The position numbers and the translations under genes were made by a program. A stretch of 64,000 nt of DNA. It comes from Pleurodeles waltl (lineage: Eukaryota > Chordata > Amphibia > Caudata > Salamandridae). The notes below the pieces were generated by a model. It did no database searches. It saw nothing but the letters and a program-made list of their open reading frames with translations, and was not told the origin of the DNA. The stretch is from assembly GCF_031143425.1 (NCBI RefSeq), contig NC_090447.1, positions 767,000,409 to 767,064,408 on the forward strand, given 5' to 3'. Positions 31,932-41,189 of the stretch are shown here, one piece after another (within the stretch, counting starts at the first letter, position 1; each line of letters opens with the position of its first letter).

Positions 31932-33831
31932 CTTCAAGGTCACAAATCCCCAACACATAACACCTGTGGGGGGGAGACTAAACAAGTTTTACACACATTG
32001 GGAGGAAATAACAACAGACACTTGGGTCTTAGCAATTATCCAGCATGGTTATTGCATAGAATTTCTCAAATTCCCTCCAAATGTCCCACCGAAAACACAC
32101 AATATGTCAAAACAACATATAGATCTTCTAGGACTAGAAGTTCAGGCATTGCTACAGAAAGAAGCAATAGAATTAGTACCAAAAGATCAATTAAACACAG
32201 GAGTTTACTCACTGTACTTCCTGATACCCAAAAAGGACAAAAGCCTGAGACCGATACTAGATCTCAGAACATTAAATACCTACATCAAATCAGACCATTT
32301 TCACATGGTTACTCTACAAAACGTAATCCCACTGCTCAAACAACAAGACTACATGACAACACTAGACCTAAAGGATGCATATTTCCACATACCAATACAT
32401 CCTTCACACAGAAAGTACCTAAGGTTTGTATTCCAAGGGATACATTACCAATTCAAAGTGTTGCCATTCGGAATAACAACTGCGCCAAGGGTTTTTACAA
32501 AATGCCTGGCAGTAGTAGCTGCACATATCAGAAGGCAGCAAATACATGTGTTCCCATACCTAGACGATTGGTTAATCAAAACCAATACGCTAAAACGGTG
32601 TTCACAACACACAAAATATGTCATAGAAACCCTACACAAACTAGGTTTCTTAATCAACTACGCAAAGTCACACCTGCAGCCGTGCCAAACACAGCAATAC
32701 TTGGGAGCAACAATCAACACAGCAAAAGGGATTGCTACTCCAAGTCCACAAAGAGTACAAACATTTCACAATGTAATACAAACCTTGTATCCAAAACAAA
32801 AAGTACAAGTCAAAATAATGCTGAAACTACTAGGCATGATGTCCTCATGCATAGCCATTGTCCCAAATGCAAGGTTACACATGCGGCCCTTACAACAGTG
32901 CCTAGCATCACAATGGTCACAAGCACAGGGTCAGCTTCTAGATCTGGTGTTGATAGACCGCCAAACATACATCTCGCTTCAATGGTGGAACAGTATAAAT
33001 TTAAACCAAGGGCGGCCTTTCCAGGACCCAGTGCCACAATACGTGATAACAACAGATGCTTCCATGACAGGGTGGGGAGCACACCTCAATCAACACAGCA
33101 TCCAAGGACAATGGAACATGCAGCAAAAACAGTTACACATAAATCACCTAGAACTGTTAGCGGTATTTCTAGCGCTGAAAGCATTTCAACCCATGATAAC
33201 CCACAAATACATTCTTGTCAAAACAGACAACATGACAACAATGTACTACCTAAACAAACAAGGAGGAACACAGTCAACACAGTTGTGTCTCTTAACACAG
33301 AAAATATGGCATTGGGCGATTCACAACCACATTCGCCTAATAGCACAATTTATTCCAGGAATTCAGAATCAGTTAGCAGACAATCTCTCACGGGATCACC
33401 AACAGATCCACGAATGGGAGATTCACCCCCAAATACTGAACACTTACTTCCAAATGTGGGGAACACCACAAATAGATCTGTTTGCAACGAAGGAAAACTC
33501 AAAATGCCAAAACTTTGCATCCAGGTACCCACAACATCAGTCTCAGGGCAATGCGCTATGGATGAACTGGTCAGGGATATTTGCTTATGCTTTTCCCCCT
33601 CTCCCACTTCTTCCATATCTAGTAAACAAGTTGAGTCAAAACAAACTCAAACTCATACTAATAGCACCAACATGGGCAAGGCAACCTTGCTACAACACAC
33701 TACTAGACCTGTCAGTAGTACCTCATGTCAAACTACCAAACAGACCAGATCTGTTAACACAACACAAACAACAGATCAGGCATCCAAATCCAGCATCGCT
33801 GAATCTAGCAATTTGGCGCCTGAAATCCTAG
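31648..33831 (+). CDS. DIRS-A copy 2 RT-RNase H-methyltransferase-like protein
   Basis: The frame is open for 727 codons. Homology starts near VGGRLNKFYTHWEEITTDTW (about 31969). RT blocks follow: IPKKDKSLRPILDLRTLN, LDLKDAYFHIPI (motif A), LPFGITTAPRVFTK and the catalytic YLDD at 32557-32568. RNase H shows TTDASMTGWGAHL (about 33046) and HINHLELLAVFLALKAF. The C-terminal part, IDLFATKENSKCQNF then AYAFPPLPL and APTWAR, is the Dam-methyltransferase-like domain typical of DIRS. The protein copies element RNA into DNA. All key RT residues are present. The real initiation site is unknown, since the ATG at 31648 lies within ORF1. Confidence 0.88.
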   Translation: MGRRWTLQLKNLKKTLTRPKPWARSTPRRAEAHFEKHNFEGGFEGKPQKPQPHKQSPLTRASISGEVFGDNIEEDSFKETEESSKVPKLLKTNSDFKVTNPQHITPVGGRLNKFYTHWEEITTDTWVLAIIQHGYCIEFLKFPPNVPPKTHNMSKQHIDLLGLEVQALLQKEAIELVPKDQLNTGVYSLYFLIPKKDKSLRPILDLRTLNTYIKSDHFHMVTLQNVIPLLKQQDYMTTLDLKDAYFHIPIHPSHRKYLRFVFQGIHYQFKVLPFGITTAPRVFTKCLAVVAAHIRRQQIHVFPYLDDWLIKTNTLKRCSQHTKYVIETLHKLGFLINYAKSHLQPCQTQQYLGATINTAKGIATPSPQRVQTFHNVIQTLYPKQKVQVKIMLKLLGMMSSCIAIVPNARLHMRPLQQCLASQWSQAQGQLLDLVLIDRQTYISLQWWNSINLNQGRPFQDPVPQYVITTDASMTGWGAHLNQHSIQGQWNMQQKQLHINHLELLAVFLALKAFQPMITHKYILVKTDNMTTMYYLNKQGGTQSTQLCLLTQKIWHWAIHNHIRLIAQFIPGIQNQLADNLSRDHQQIHEWEIHPQILNTYFQMWGTPQIDLFATKENSKCQNFASRYPQHQSQGNALWMNWSGIFAYAFPPLPLLPYLVNKLSQNKLKLILIAPTWARQPCYNTLLDLSVVPHVKLPNRPDLLTQHKQQIRHPNPASLNLAIWRLKS

Positions 33832-34883
33832 AATTCGGACACTTACACCTCACACAAGAATGTATGGAGGTCCTAAAACAGGCTAGAAAGCCTACCACTA
33901 GACACTGCTATGCAAATAAATGGAAAAGATTTGTCTATTACTGCCATAATAATCAAATTCAACCCTTACACGCATCTACAAAAGATATAGTAGGATACTT
34001 ACTACATCTGCAAAAAGGAAAACTAGCTTTCTCTTCCATAAAAATACATCTTGCTGCAATTTCAGCTTACCTGCAAATTACGCACTCAACTTCATTATTT
34101 AGGATACCAGTCATAAAAGCGTTTATGGAAGGCCTAAAGAGAATTATACCACCAAGAACGCCACCAGTTCCTTCATGGAACCTCAACATTGTCTTAACAC
34201 GACTCATGGGCCCACCTTTTGAGCCCATGCACTCTTGTGAAATGCAATACTTAACGTGGAAAGTTGCATTTTTAATTGCCATCACATCTCTAAGAAGAGT
34301 CAGTGAAATCCAAGCATTTACCATACAAGAACCATTTATTCAAATACACAAAAATAAAGTTGTTCTACGAACAAATCCAAAATTTTTACCAAAAGTAATC
34401 TCACCGTTCCACCTGAATCAAACGGTAGAATTACCAGTGTTCTTCCCACAGCCAGATTCTGTAGCTGAAAGAGCACTACATACATTAGACATCAAAAGAG
34501 CACTAATGTACTACATTGACAGAACAAAACTAATTAGAAAGACAAAACAACTATTTATTGCCTTTCAAAAACCTCATACAGGAAATCCAATTTCAAAACA
34601 AGGCATTGCTAGATGGATAGTTAGGTGCATTCAAACCTGCTATCTTAAAGCTAAAAGAGAATTGCCTATTACACCAAAGGCACACTCAACCAGAAAGAAA
34701 GGTGCTACCATGGCCTTTCTAGGAAATATTCCAATGAACGAAATATGTAAGGCAGCGACATGGTCTACGCCTCATACATTTACCAAGCACTACTGTGTAG
34801 ATGTGCTAACTGCACAACAAGCAACAGTAGGTCAAGCTGTACTAAGAACATTATTCCAAACTACTTCAACTCCTACAGGCTGA
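31998..34883 (+). CDS. DIRS-A copy 2 tyrosine recombinase (domain from about 33780)
   Basis: The recombinase domain runs from LAPEILEFGHLHL (about 33812) to the stop at 34881-34883. Catalytic candidates are Arg in LRRVSEI (34296-34298), H-x-x-R in HSTRKK (His 34683-34685, Arg 34692-34694) and Tyr in KHYCVD (34791-34793). All are present, so the enzyme looks intact. It would insert circular element DNA by site-specific strand exchange. The frame is open back to 31998, overlapping RT for 1.8 kb. That upstream part has Thr/Ser/Asn-rich composition without domains and is probably a shadow of the RT frame. Confidence 0.85.
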   Translation: MGGNNNRHLGLSNYPAWLLHRISQIPSKCPTENTQYVKTTYRSSRTRSSGIATERSNRISTKRSIKHRSLLTVLPDTQKGQKPETDTRSQNIKYLHQIRPFSHGYSTKRNPTAQTTRLHDNTRPKGCIFPHTNTSFTQKVPKVCIPRDTLPIQSVAIRNNNCAKGFYKMPGSSSCTYQKAANTCVPIPRRLVNQNQYAKTVFTTHKICHRNPTQTRFLNQLRKVTPAAVPNTAILGSNNQHSKRDCYSKSTKSTNISQCNTNLVSKTKSTSQNNAETTRHDVLMHSHCPKCKVTHAALTTVPSITMVTSTGSASRSGVDRPPNIHLASMVEQYKFKPRAAFPGPSATIRDNNRCFHDRVGSTPQSTQHPRTMEHAAKTVTHKSPRTVSGISSAESISTHDNPQIHSCQNRQHDNNVLPKQTRRNTVNTVVSLNTENMALGDSQPHSPNSTIYSRNSESVSRQSLTGSPTDPRMGDSPPNTEHLLPNVGNTTNRSVCNEGKLKMPKLCIQVPTTSVSGQCAMDELVRDICLCFSPSPTSSISSKQVESKQTQTHTNSTNMGKATLLQHTTRPVSSTSCQTTKQTRSVNTTQTTDQASKSSIAESSNLAPEILEFGHLHLTQECMEVLKQARKPTTRHCYANKWKRFVYYCHNNQIQPLHASTKDIVGYLLHLQKGKLAFSSIKIHLAAISAYLQITHSTSLFRIPVIKAFMEGLKRIIPPRTPPVPSWNLNIVLTRLMGPPFEPMHSCEMQYLTWKVAFLIAITSLRRVSEIQAFTIQEPFIQIHKNKVVLRTNPKFLPKVISPFHLNQTVELPVFFPQPDSVAERALHTLDIKRALMYYIDRTKLIRKTKQLFIAFQKPHTGNPISKQGIARWIVRCIQTCYLKAKRELPITPKAHSTRKKGATMAFLGNIPMNEICKAATWSTPHTFTKHYCVDVLTAQQATVGQAVLRTLFQTTSTPTG

Positions 34884-34921
34884 ACCACCGCTTTTGGAGA
34901 GATAACTGCTTACTAGTCTAT

Positions 34922-35021
34922 GCACAGCATGTGTATCTGCAGCTACACATGCCATCGAACGGAAAATGTCACTTACCCAGTGTACATCTGTTCGTGGCAT
35001 TAGTCGCTGCAGATTCACATG
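34922..35021 (+). repeat. Internal complementary region of DIRS-A copy 2
   Basis: 34922-34960 is the reverse complement of the left end (one mismatch near the junction). 34961-35021 is the reverse complement of the right end without mismatch over about 60 bases. The junction lies at 34960/34961. Confidence 0.93.
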
Positions 35022-35185
35022 CGCCCACCCGCCTCCCCGGAAGCCTGTAGCCGTTTATAAGTAGATCTTAAACATTTGTACATTTGTAAATATATTACTT
35101 TAACTTTTATTATGTACATACGTATTCATTCCATTGCATGGGCACTATTACTAACATACACAACTCCTACCTCACCCTCTGTGGG

Positions 35186-35393
35186 GAAAACAATCTAAGA
35201 TGGAGTCGACGCCCATGCGCAATGGAACCGAAGTGGGAGGAGTCCCTCGGTCTCGTGACTCAAAAAGACTTCTTCGAAGAAAAACAACTTGTAACACTCC
35301 GAGCCCAACACCAGGCGGCGGACTGTGCACAGCATGTGAATCTGCAGCGACTAATGCCACGAACAGATGTACACTGGGTAAGTGACATTTTCC
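35186..35393 (+). repeat. Right inverted terminal repeat of DIRS-A copy 2
   Basis: It pairs with the left terminal repeat over about 150 bases. The outermost part (GTACACTGGGTAAGTGACAT) is unique to the right end. Confidence 0.9.
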
Positions 35394-35612
35394 TTTTGGA
35401 TTGTAGATTCATATTTTTACTCTATTTGTATTATTACACTCACTTTCATATATTCGTGTTGTCCTTACATTATTCCTGAGGGGTACTGGGTAAATATGTT
35501 TTCTTACTGCATCTTACTGTGTGTATGGTGTTGGGGATGGGTGTTTGTTTGTTGTGTGTGTCACTCTCTTTTTCCTTCCCCCCTCCCCTGTGTGCTAAGC
35601 GGCTGTTCTCAC
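35394..35612 (+). other. H1 sequence right of the DIRS insertion, intronic
   Basis: It is part of the long transposase intron of H1, with no coding signal and T-rich. It corresponds to the H2 stretch just inside exon 1. Confidence 0.45.
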
Positions 35613-35695
35613 CGTGGTCATCTTCGCCATCATTGGTGTTCGTGGTGGAGCAGGACATAAAATATCATGGGAAATATTTGCTGCCCGGGCTCCAT

Positions 35696-36020
35696 GGTGT
35701 TGTGGTTCTTCCCTGTATCTCCAAAGGTAAGTCCTCTGCCTTCTGAGGTCTGTTTCTGCCAGGCTTTTGATGTTGTTGGTACTGCCCCGGAAAAGATGAC
35801 GGTTTCAGAGGTCATAATACGGTGGGCGGAACATTGACTTCTTGGCTGTAGGCGGCTACCGCGGTGATGGCTGTTGTATCCACCCTGGCAGTCGGTGTGG
35901 TAAAGTGCCTGTCTATCTGAGTTGTCACTGCCATGATCATAATTTGGCGATAGTTACAGCCAGCCTGTTGACGGTATTACCGCCACTTTATCACCGACTG
36001 CAAGGGTTGTAATGAAGGTT
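35696..36020. repeat. H1 right subterminal region and terminal inverted repeat
   Basis: 36000-36020 is the right terminal repeat (GCAAGGGTTGTAATGAAGGTT). The inner part has GGCGG/CCGCC motifs, for example GGCGGCTACCGCGG at about 35851 and ACGGTATTACCGCCAC at about 35974, decayed relative to H2. It would hold the transposase promoter. Confidence 0.65.
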
Positions 36021-36023
36021 TAT

Positions 36024-36400
36024 GTGTGATTGGGAAATGGATATGCGGATCAAGTCGCAAGATTTTGCGCACTGAACTGTATATCGTTCAAAGACAAGTG
36101 GGAACTGTTACCTGAAGAAAATGCAACTTGTTCAAGCTATGCATTGAAAATAATTGACGCTTTGGAAGAATTAAAAACGTTGCAGAATAATGTTGACATG
36201 GAGGAGAAATGTACATGGAGCAAAATGAATTGTGTGCAAAGACAAGGCAAGGTACTATCATGGTCAAGAACTCATTGGATGCCATGGTTCGTTTGTTCAA
36301 ACATGATTGGTTCAACCCAAAGTTTAGACAAGTTGCTGAAGCAGTTTGCCATTGATGTGTCATTTGCCAACAACTAAACACAGGGAAAGGGACTGTGGTT
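36024..36400 (+). pseudogene. ERV pol: end of RNase H and start of integrase
   Basis: Directly after the H1 target duplication the block GNGYADQVARFCALN continues the RNase H cut at 21060. It leads into a Lys/Glu-rich linker and a THWMPWFVCSNMIGSTQSLDK-type segment that resembles the N-terminal zinc-binding region of retroviral integrase. The integrase core and C-terminus are missing before env, so pol is not restorable from this locus. Confidence 0.65.
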
Positions 36401-36701
36401 ATTTTTATTTTGATAGAGAAGTTCTGAGTCAGTATTTTGGCACGTGAAGGGAAGCTAATGAACTGAACGGTTGAAACAATCTGATAGAACAATTTGGAGA
36501 AAAGAAACTGTTGAAAGGAACCGGAAGAGACATTGATAACCTGATTTGCATTTTTTAAACCTGATTTTGACAAAACTGCTAACTGATTTTTGACAAGGGT
36601 TCCTACAAGTGAAACTGAACTGCTGAAATAAAGAGTTGTCTATTTTTGATTTTTGCTGCAAGTTTTTCTGATTTCTTCTGCTTTCTGATTCCTTATAGAT
36701 C
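36401..36701 (+). other. ERV sequence between pol remnant and env
   Basis: No coding frame is recognisable. Being a deletion joint of pol and the env leader, it may contain the env splice acceptor. The TTTTTGATTTTTGCTGCAAG stretch at about 36642-36661 is one candidate. Confidence 0.35.
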
Positions 36702-38348
36702 ATGAGTAACATTAGTCAACAAGGTAGGGATGCTAGGCACTGTAAATATATGAGCATTGGTTTGGCGAGTATGTGTGGGATATTGTTTGTGGTGCTGATT
36801 GTAGGCAGGTCTGTTCTTGATACGAGAAAAGCCAACCATACTTTTGCTTTTGAGACAACCACTGCACTAACAGCATTAGAGAGATTTAAGTTAGATGAGA
36901 CAGATTTGCATGAAGATACTAATGCGCAAGGAGAACTTTCTTCTAATGTTTTCTATTGCTTATTGAGTGAGTATGTTGAGACAATGGATGCGAAGAATTG
37001 TTTTGTATTTGTGCAGATTCCTTCATCAGTCGAGGAAGGAGTCAACTATCATAGTCTGCCTCTAACCTACGGGATAAGTTGTAGTTTGTTACTAACAAGA
37101 TTTTATAACCAGGGGTACATCCAGTATTTTTATTCTAACTATGACGTGTTTTTGATTGTTCCTATAATTAGGTATTGGAGTAAAGTAGCTAAGGATAATG
37201 ACATAGTAATAGTTAGGGGGTTCTTTGAACCTACATTGACGTTTGGCACAGCTTATGAACACCACTATAATTTGACATGCTTGCTTACACCTTTAGAGAA
37301 AAGCTTCTTAGATCACACAGATGACAGGAAAAAGGCATTAAAAGAGAAATTAGAAAACGGCTTAGAGAAAAGGCCTTACAAGAATGATTATGCTTATACT
37401 GCAATTAAAACGCAAGGGAAGTTAGCTTTAGATCCACCACACGTAGGAAAACTTTGTATATATAGGCCTAAATAGTGCACTGACACTTTATTTGTGGGAA
37501 CAAGTGAATGTAGGCATGTGTTTTTGTTTCAGAGTAAATGGACCTTCATCTTGAATGGACAGGACCCTGCAATTCCAGGGATTTACTACATCTGTGGACT
37601 TTATGCTTATTACCATCTTCCAAGAGGATGGGATGGGACATGTTATTTGGGGATAGTTTTCCCAAAGATTCATCAAATGGCGGTTCTGAAAAAGTTTCCG
37701 AAAGTGACTGAATTACATCATAAGAAACAGAGGAGGGAGTCCTCTTCTGCTATAGTGGGAGATATATTTGGCGCTGTGATTCCTTCAGTGGGAGTCATTC
37801 TGAATTCGATAAAGATTCGAAAGTTGTCTACTGTTGTGGTTAACATGCTGACAAATTTTTCAGGAGCCATGCTCCAGATAGATACTGAATTAGCTGCTCA
37901 TAGAGCTATGAATCTTCTAAATTGTCTTGCTTTAGACATTCTTTTAGCAAAGGATGGTGGAGTCTTTATAATGATTAATTCTAGGCATTGTTATTCATAT
38001 ATTCCAGATAATAGTAAAGAGAAAAGAGACTTACTTACTAATCTGACTAATGCAAGTGCTGATTTGAAAGAATTGAAAGAACCAGGTGTTTGGCAAAATG
38101 TTGCCAAGGGGTTTGCTTCAGTGGGGAATTGGCTCAGCAACATTTGGAATGGGGTTCTATTGCAAATCTTACTAGGGATCTTAATTGTTGTGGTTTGTCT
38201 TTTGGGGATATGGGGATTATGTAATTTATGCAAAAGAATCAAAATGAAAAGGTCGAAGAATAGTCAGAGGAGGGAAGAAAACAAAAGGGAACATTTTTAC
38301 AGAGAAAATTCAAGGGGAAAACGAAATTATGAAGAGATTGAATTGTAG
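36702..38348 (+). pseudogene. ERV env, nearly open, one in-frame TAG
   Basis: The same frame runs from 36702 to 38348 (549 codons) and is broken only by TAG at 37473-37475. A hydrophobic segment at residues 19-35 could be signal peptide or anchor. The surface part ends with YYICGLYAYYHLPRGWDGTC, a block common to gamma-type Env. A basic HHKKQRR stretch (about 37718) is a plausible furin site. It is followed by a fusion-peptide-like SSSAIVGDIFGAVIPSVGV. The transmembrane subunit has a heptad region, a MNLLNCLALDILLAKDGGVF block in the place of the immunosuppressive-like domain, and SRHCYSYIPD where this class often has paired cysteines (one is lost). A membrane anchor (LLGILIVVVCLLGIWGL) and basic tail close it. 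Confidence 0.85.
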
Positions 38349-38416
38349 AGAATTTTAGCTGGTGTGAAATTTGTGGGTAATAGTGGGATGACCTATTTAA
38401 TCATCAGAGGAGGGAT
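38349..38416 (+). promoter_or_regulatory. ERV 3' untranslated stretch with polypurine tract
   Basis: CAGAGGAGGGAT at 38405-38416 lies immediately before the 3' LTR start at 38417 and is the likely plus-strand primer tract. Confidence 0.7.
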
Positions 38417-39997
38417 TGCTAGTGCAGATGTTTTAATAAAAATGATTAATGAGTGTTTATGTATTTTGAATAATAAGTCTATGTAGAAAATAAAATAACG
38501 TAGAAAAATAATGCACACATTTGAAAATGGGATTACGAAGGATGGCCACCAATGTTAACGAAGTGTTCTAATCAATGATTAAATAGTATGAAATATTGAA
38601 TATATGTTAGGCTAATGCAGTAATATGTCATATTGAGAGTTATGAAGGAAGCTTTAGCTTTATTAATTGTAGGCCCTAACTTTGCGAGTGTCTTGGCCTA
38701 CTTGCCAGGCCTCATGTAAAGCTGTATTACTTAGCGTTTAATAAAAATGCTGACCAAGTGAATTAAACTGTGAATCTCTAACGTATTGTCTAAATGTGCA
38801 CATAACGGAAGCTTTTCATGTGAACCGACTGCTAGGAGATGATGTTCTTGCTACTGCAACATTTTATGTGTAATTTGTGTGATACTGACTTTCTCAGGAC
38901 AAGAACAATGAAGATATTGACTAGAGTAGAAGCTGCAACAATATTGTTACCTGACAAGCCGGATGATGAGGACATCGCAAGGCGAGCCAATCAACAATAT
39001 GAGAATGGAGAAATATTAGAATTCATAGATTTGGGACAGTAGTTTTATTGGACAGAGTGTGAACATACGATTAACTGACCAATAGGGAATTAGGGGATAA
39101 TTTAGGTAACTTTAATATAACGACACTGCAGAGTGAGACGTTAGGTCATTCGGACATTCTGGCTCATTCTGCCCATATTTCCTGATCGAAAAGCCACTAC
39201 TTTCTTGTGCGTCTTTACTAGAGACGTGCTCAATTTTAATGTTTAATGACTTTGCCCTTTTAATTCTGATGCCGACCCTGATGCTTTGCTGGTCGACTGA
39301 TGTCCTGTGGACGAAGACTGATTCTGCTTTGCTGATCCACCCTGAGGATAGGTATGTTCCAAACTGTGATTACCATGCATATTTGCTTTTTCTTTCTAGG
39401 TACCACGCTATTTTGATAGAACCATAGGTAGATGTTTTTCCAAATTTGTGTTACTAAATTGTTGTGCCTGAAGCCCAACATGCTGATGCTAAATCTGACT
39501 TTAGTTAAGGATCCTCGCTTATGATAACAGGGACTAATGCTTAATGAATATCTCTGCTAAACTTCATATACTTCATTTAATTGACGCACTTGACTTTATT
39601 ATTGATTTGCACCATAACTTTAGAATGTATTGTAGTACAAGCTTTGATTAGATTGTGTTTCTTCCGCCGCTTTAGACAACCAGTGTTGTTTCTGTATGTG
39701 TTTCTTTTGATATTGAGATTAATCTACATGACTTTAGCATTGTTAATCTAGGGAAATTAACATTCTAAAGTTTTACTAAAGGTGTGGTTATTCTTGATTG
39801 GAAGGTCATGGTGCGTGACAATTCTGATTCCATTGATTATTGATTTCATTGATTACTAATGATTGTTGATTATTGTGCATTGATTATTGATTATGTATTG
39901 GATCTATGGTGAGAACATCTTAATTGCGAGCCAAAAGGTTCATCGACCTATTCGCGTCCCCTTGTAAGTTTACTTATTAAGGTCAGGCGCGCTAACA
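38417..39997 (+). repeat. 3' LTR of the ERV (1581 bp)
   Basis: It begins TGCTAGTGCAG and ends GCGCTAACA. It is about 1 kb longer than the 5' LTR because of the segment 38615-39620. That segment has no transposon ends and is probably native U3. The short frame at 38839-39042 is not supported as a gene. Confidence 0.9.
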
Positions 39998-40001
39998 CTG
40001 T

Positions 40002-40480
40002 CTAGTCCTAGGGAACTAGTCAAGGCAGCTGATGTGTGGGCCAGAACCAGGGTTTCCAATCAGCACAAGGGGGATGACCAGAAATAAAGAGAACAGGTCC
40101 CTCCAAGACGAAAGCCCAGGGGAAAGAAGGTCAAACACAAAAGGAGTCCTCCAAAGACCCACAAAAACCTGAGAAGGGGGGGGGGCTAGCCATTCCAAGT
40201 TCTAGGGGAGGGGATATCAGGGAAAGAAGGGTAGGTTCTTTGATCCCTCTGAGATGGGAAAGTGCTTTGCCTGTGGTCAGTCTGGGCACAAGAGAGGAGA
40301 TGCTGTCTGCACAAAGAAGTTCTCTACTGTTGGGTAGTCCCCAGGGATTGTTAGTGTAAGTGTGGGGGTGTAGAGTGCCCCAGAGAGGGGTAGGGAAGTG
40401 CAGACACAACCTTAGTATCTTGCAGCCCTAGCCGCCTTACCTCCAAGCTGGACAAGTAGAGGCAGAGAGGCTTAACATCA
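40002..40480 (+). pseudogene. Gypsy gag, second part with zinc knuckle
   Basis: It continues the gag cut at 14255: SPRELVKAADVWARTRVSNQ fits the region after capsid. A knuckle-like CFACGQSGHKRGDAVC lies at about 40263-40310, with an atypical spacing before the last Cys. Stops and frame changes are frequent. Confidence 0.7.
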
Positions 40481-41110
40481 ATGGGACTGAGGTTGAGGCT
40501 CTGAGAGGCACAGGAGCCAGTGTGACTATGGTGAGAGATACACTTGTGTCTCAAGAGCAGATCCTACCTGGTGAGTTTCAGTAGGTGACTTATTCAGACA
40601 GCAGGACCAAACTCCATCCAATGACTAAGGTGAATTTGTAGTATGTAGGTGTGGCAGGCTCTGAGAAAGTAGCTGTGTCACCTGCCCTCCCAGTACAGTG
40701 TTTACTGGGATATGATCTTGAAGCATCTGAGTGGTCAGAAGTGGAGAGAGGGCTCCATGTGAGAATATTGGAGCTCTCTGAGTGGGTATGTGCTGTGAGC
40801 AGGTCACAGACTACTCAGAAAGGAAATTCTGGACAAGTGGACCCTAGAAAAAAAAAGCAAAGCCTCCACGAACAAGGGTGCTGGACCTAGTGAGCCAGCC
40901 CAGGGAACTCCAGAGGTGCAGCACAAACCTGACCCTGATGGGGAGGATCTGAACTCTGGGGATGGGTCTCCATCCCTACCAGATCTCTCAGACTTTGAAG
41001 AACTGACAGGAACTGGTGGGCCCTCCAGAGAGGAGTTTTGTCAGGGGTAGAGAGACTGTCCTATGCTTTAGGGCTTGAGGCAGATTGCCTTGAAGGAAGA
41101 GATTGTTTAC
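40481..41110 (+). pseudogene. Gypsy protease and following linker, decayed
   Basis: EALRGTGASVTMVRDTLVS (about 40494-40550) matches the gypsy protease flap/active-site block, but the catalytic Asp of the usual D(T/S)G is Gly. Farther on, KVAVSPALPVQCLLGYDLEA (about 40669-40728) matches the C-terminal half of the protease. The linker LPDLSDFEELTGTGGPSREE (about 40977-41036) precedes the lost RT. The sequence ends where LINE-derived sequence begins. Confidence 0.7.
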
Positions 41111-41189
41111 GTTTGAGTTTGTTTATTTATAAAGAGCAAACAAATGCCCAAGGGCATCATGGCGCTTTCTCAAGAGTAAAGATGAGAAA

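Larger units (their letters stand above)
29514..35393 (+). mobile_element. DIRS-A retrotransposon copy 2, full length (5.88 kb)
   Basis: Both ends are fixed by the internal complementary region at 34922-35021, which is the reverse complement of the left terminus (from 29514) joined to that of the right terminus (to 35393). Between the inverted terminal repeats lie ORF1 (gag-like), RT-RNase H-methyltransferase-like ORF and tyrosine recombinase ORF. There is no obvious target duplication, as expected for DIRS. It is inserted in the long transposase intron of Harbinger H1. Only a single TGA in ORF1 clearly damages its coding capacity. Confidence 0.93.
25319..35695 (-). pseudogene. H1 Harbinger DDE transposase, decayed, three exons
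   Basis: Exon 1 is 35695-35613 (83 nt, starting MEPGQQIFPM and ending CG before GTGAG). Exon 2 starts at 26490 after CTTAG and runs to 25848. A 98-bp intron follows (25847-25750, GTGAGC...TTGCAG). Exon 3 runs from 25749 to about 25319. Domain blocks are YRPLVELATMEDRHIIL, TGAIDGTHIEF (first Asp), GDSGYPSLSWLLTPVRNPRT (second Asp) and HNLALRSHVHFLEEE near the end. Lesions: two TGA codons in exon 1, stops near the exon 2 start, a short deletion near 26140 and a G10 run at 26042-26051 that shifts frame. The first intron holds the SANT-2 gene antisense and the DIRS insertion. Confidence 0.85.
21064..36020 (+). mobile_element. Harbinger H1 (PIF/Harbinger transposon) carrying a DIRS insertion
   Basis: The left end GACCCTCATTATGAC and the reverse complement of the right end, AACCTTCATTACAAC, form a terminal inverted repeat. 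TAT flanks both sides (21061-21063 and 36021-36023), a 3-bp target duplication. The ERV RNase H frame is split exactly here. Without the DIRS element (29514-35393) H1 is about 9.1 kb, close to the 9.5 kb of H2. It holds a Myb-like gene, a DDE transposase and a second SANT-like gene in the same arrangement as H2. Its CpG-rich motifs are more decayed than in H2. Confidence 0.88.
14256..39997 (+). mobile_element. Gammaretrovirus-like endogenous retrovirus with nested insertions
   Basis: The two LTRs begin TGTTAGCGC and TGCTAGTGC and end GCTCTAACA and GCGCTAACA. The four bases CTGT flank both sides (14252-14255 and 39998-40001), a 4-bp target duplication. Between them are leader, gag with one zinc knuckle, RNase H, the N-terminal part of integrase, env and a polypurine tract. 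Protease, RT and the integrase core have been deleted. An LTR fragment (18766-20500) and a Harbinger transposon with a DIRS inside (21064-36020) are inserted. Without these the provirus would be about 9 kb. Confidence 0.9.

Noticed and set aside
31998..33770. N-terminal 590 residues upstream of the recombinase domain in DIRS-A copy 2 as a true protein part
   Set aside because: It fully overlaps RT, shows no domain, and its Thr/Ser/Asn composition is what a shifted RT frame gives. Kept only as a finding.
35394..35612. A target-site duplication for DIRS-A copy 2
   Set aside because: No convincing duplication was found at 29510 and 35394, as expected for tyrosine-recombinase integration.
38839..39042. 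67-residue frame in the 3' LTR as an accessory viral gene
   Set aside because: Short, AT-rich, without motif, absent from the other LTR; cannot be supported.
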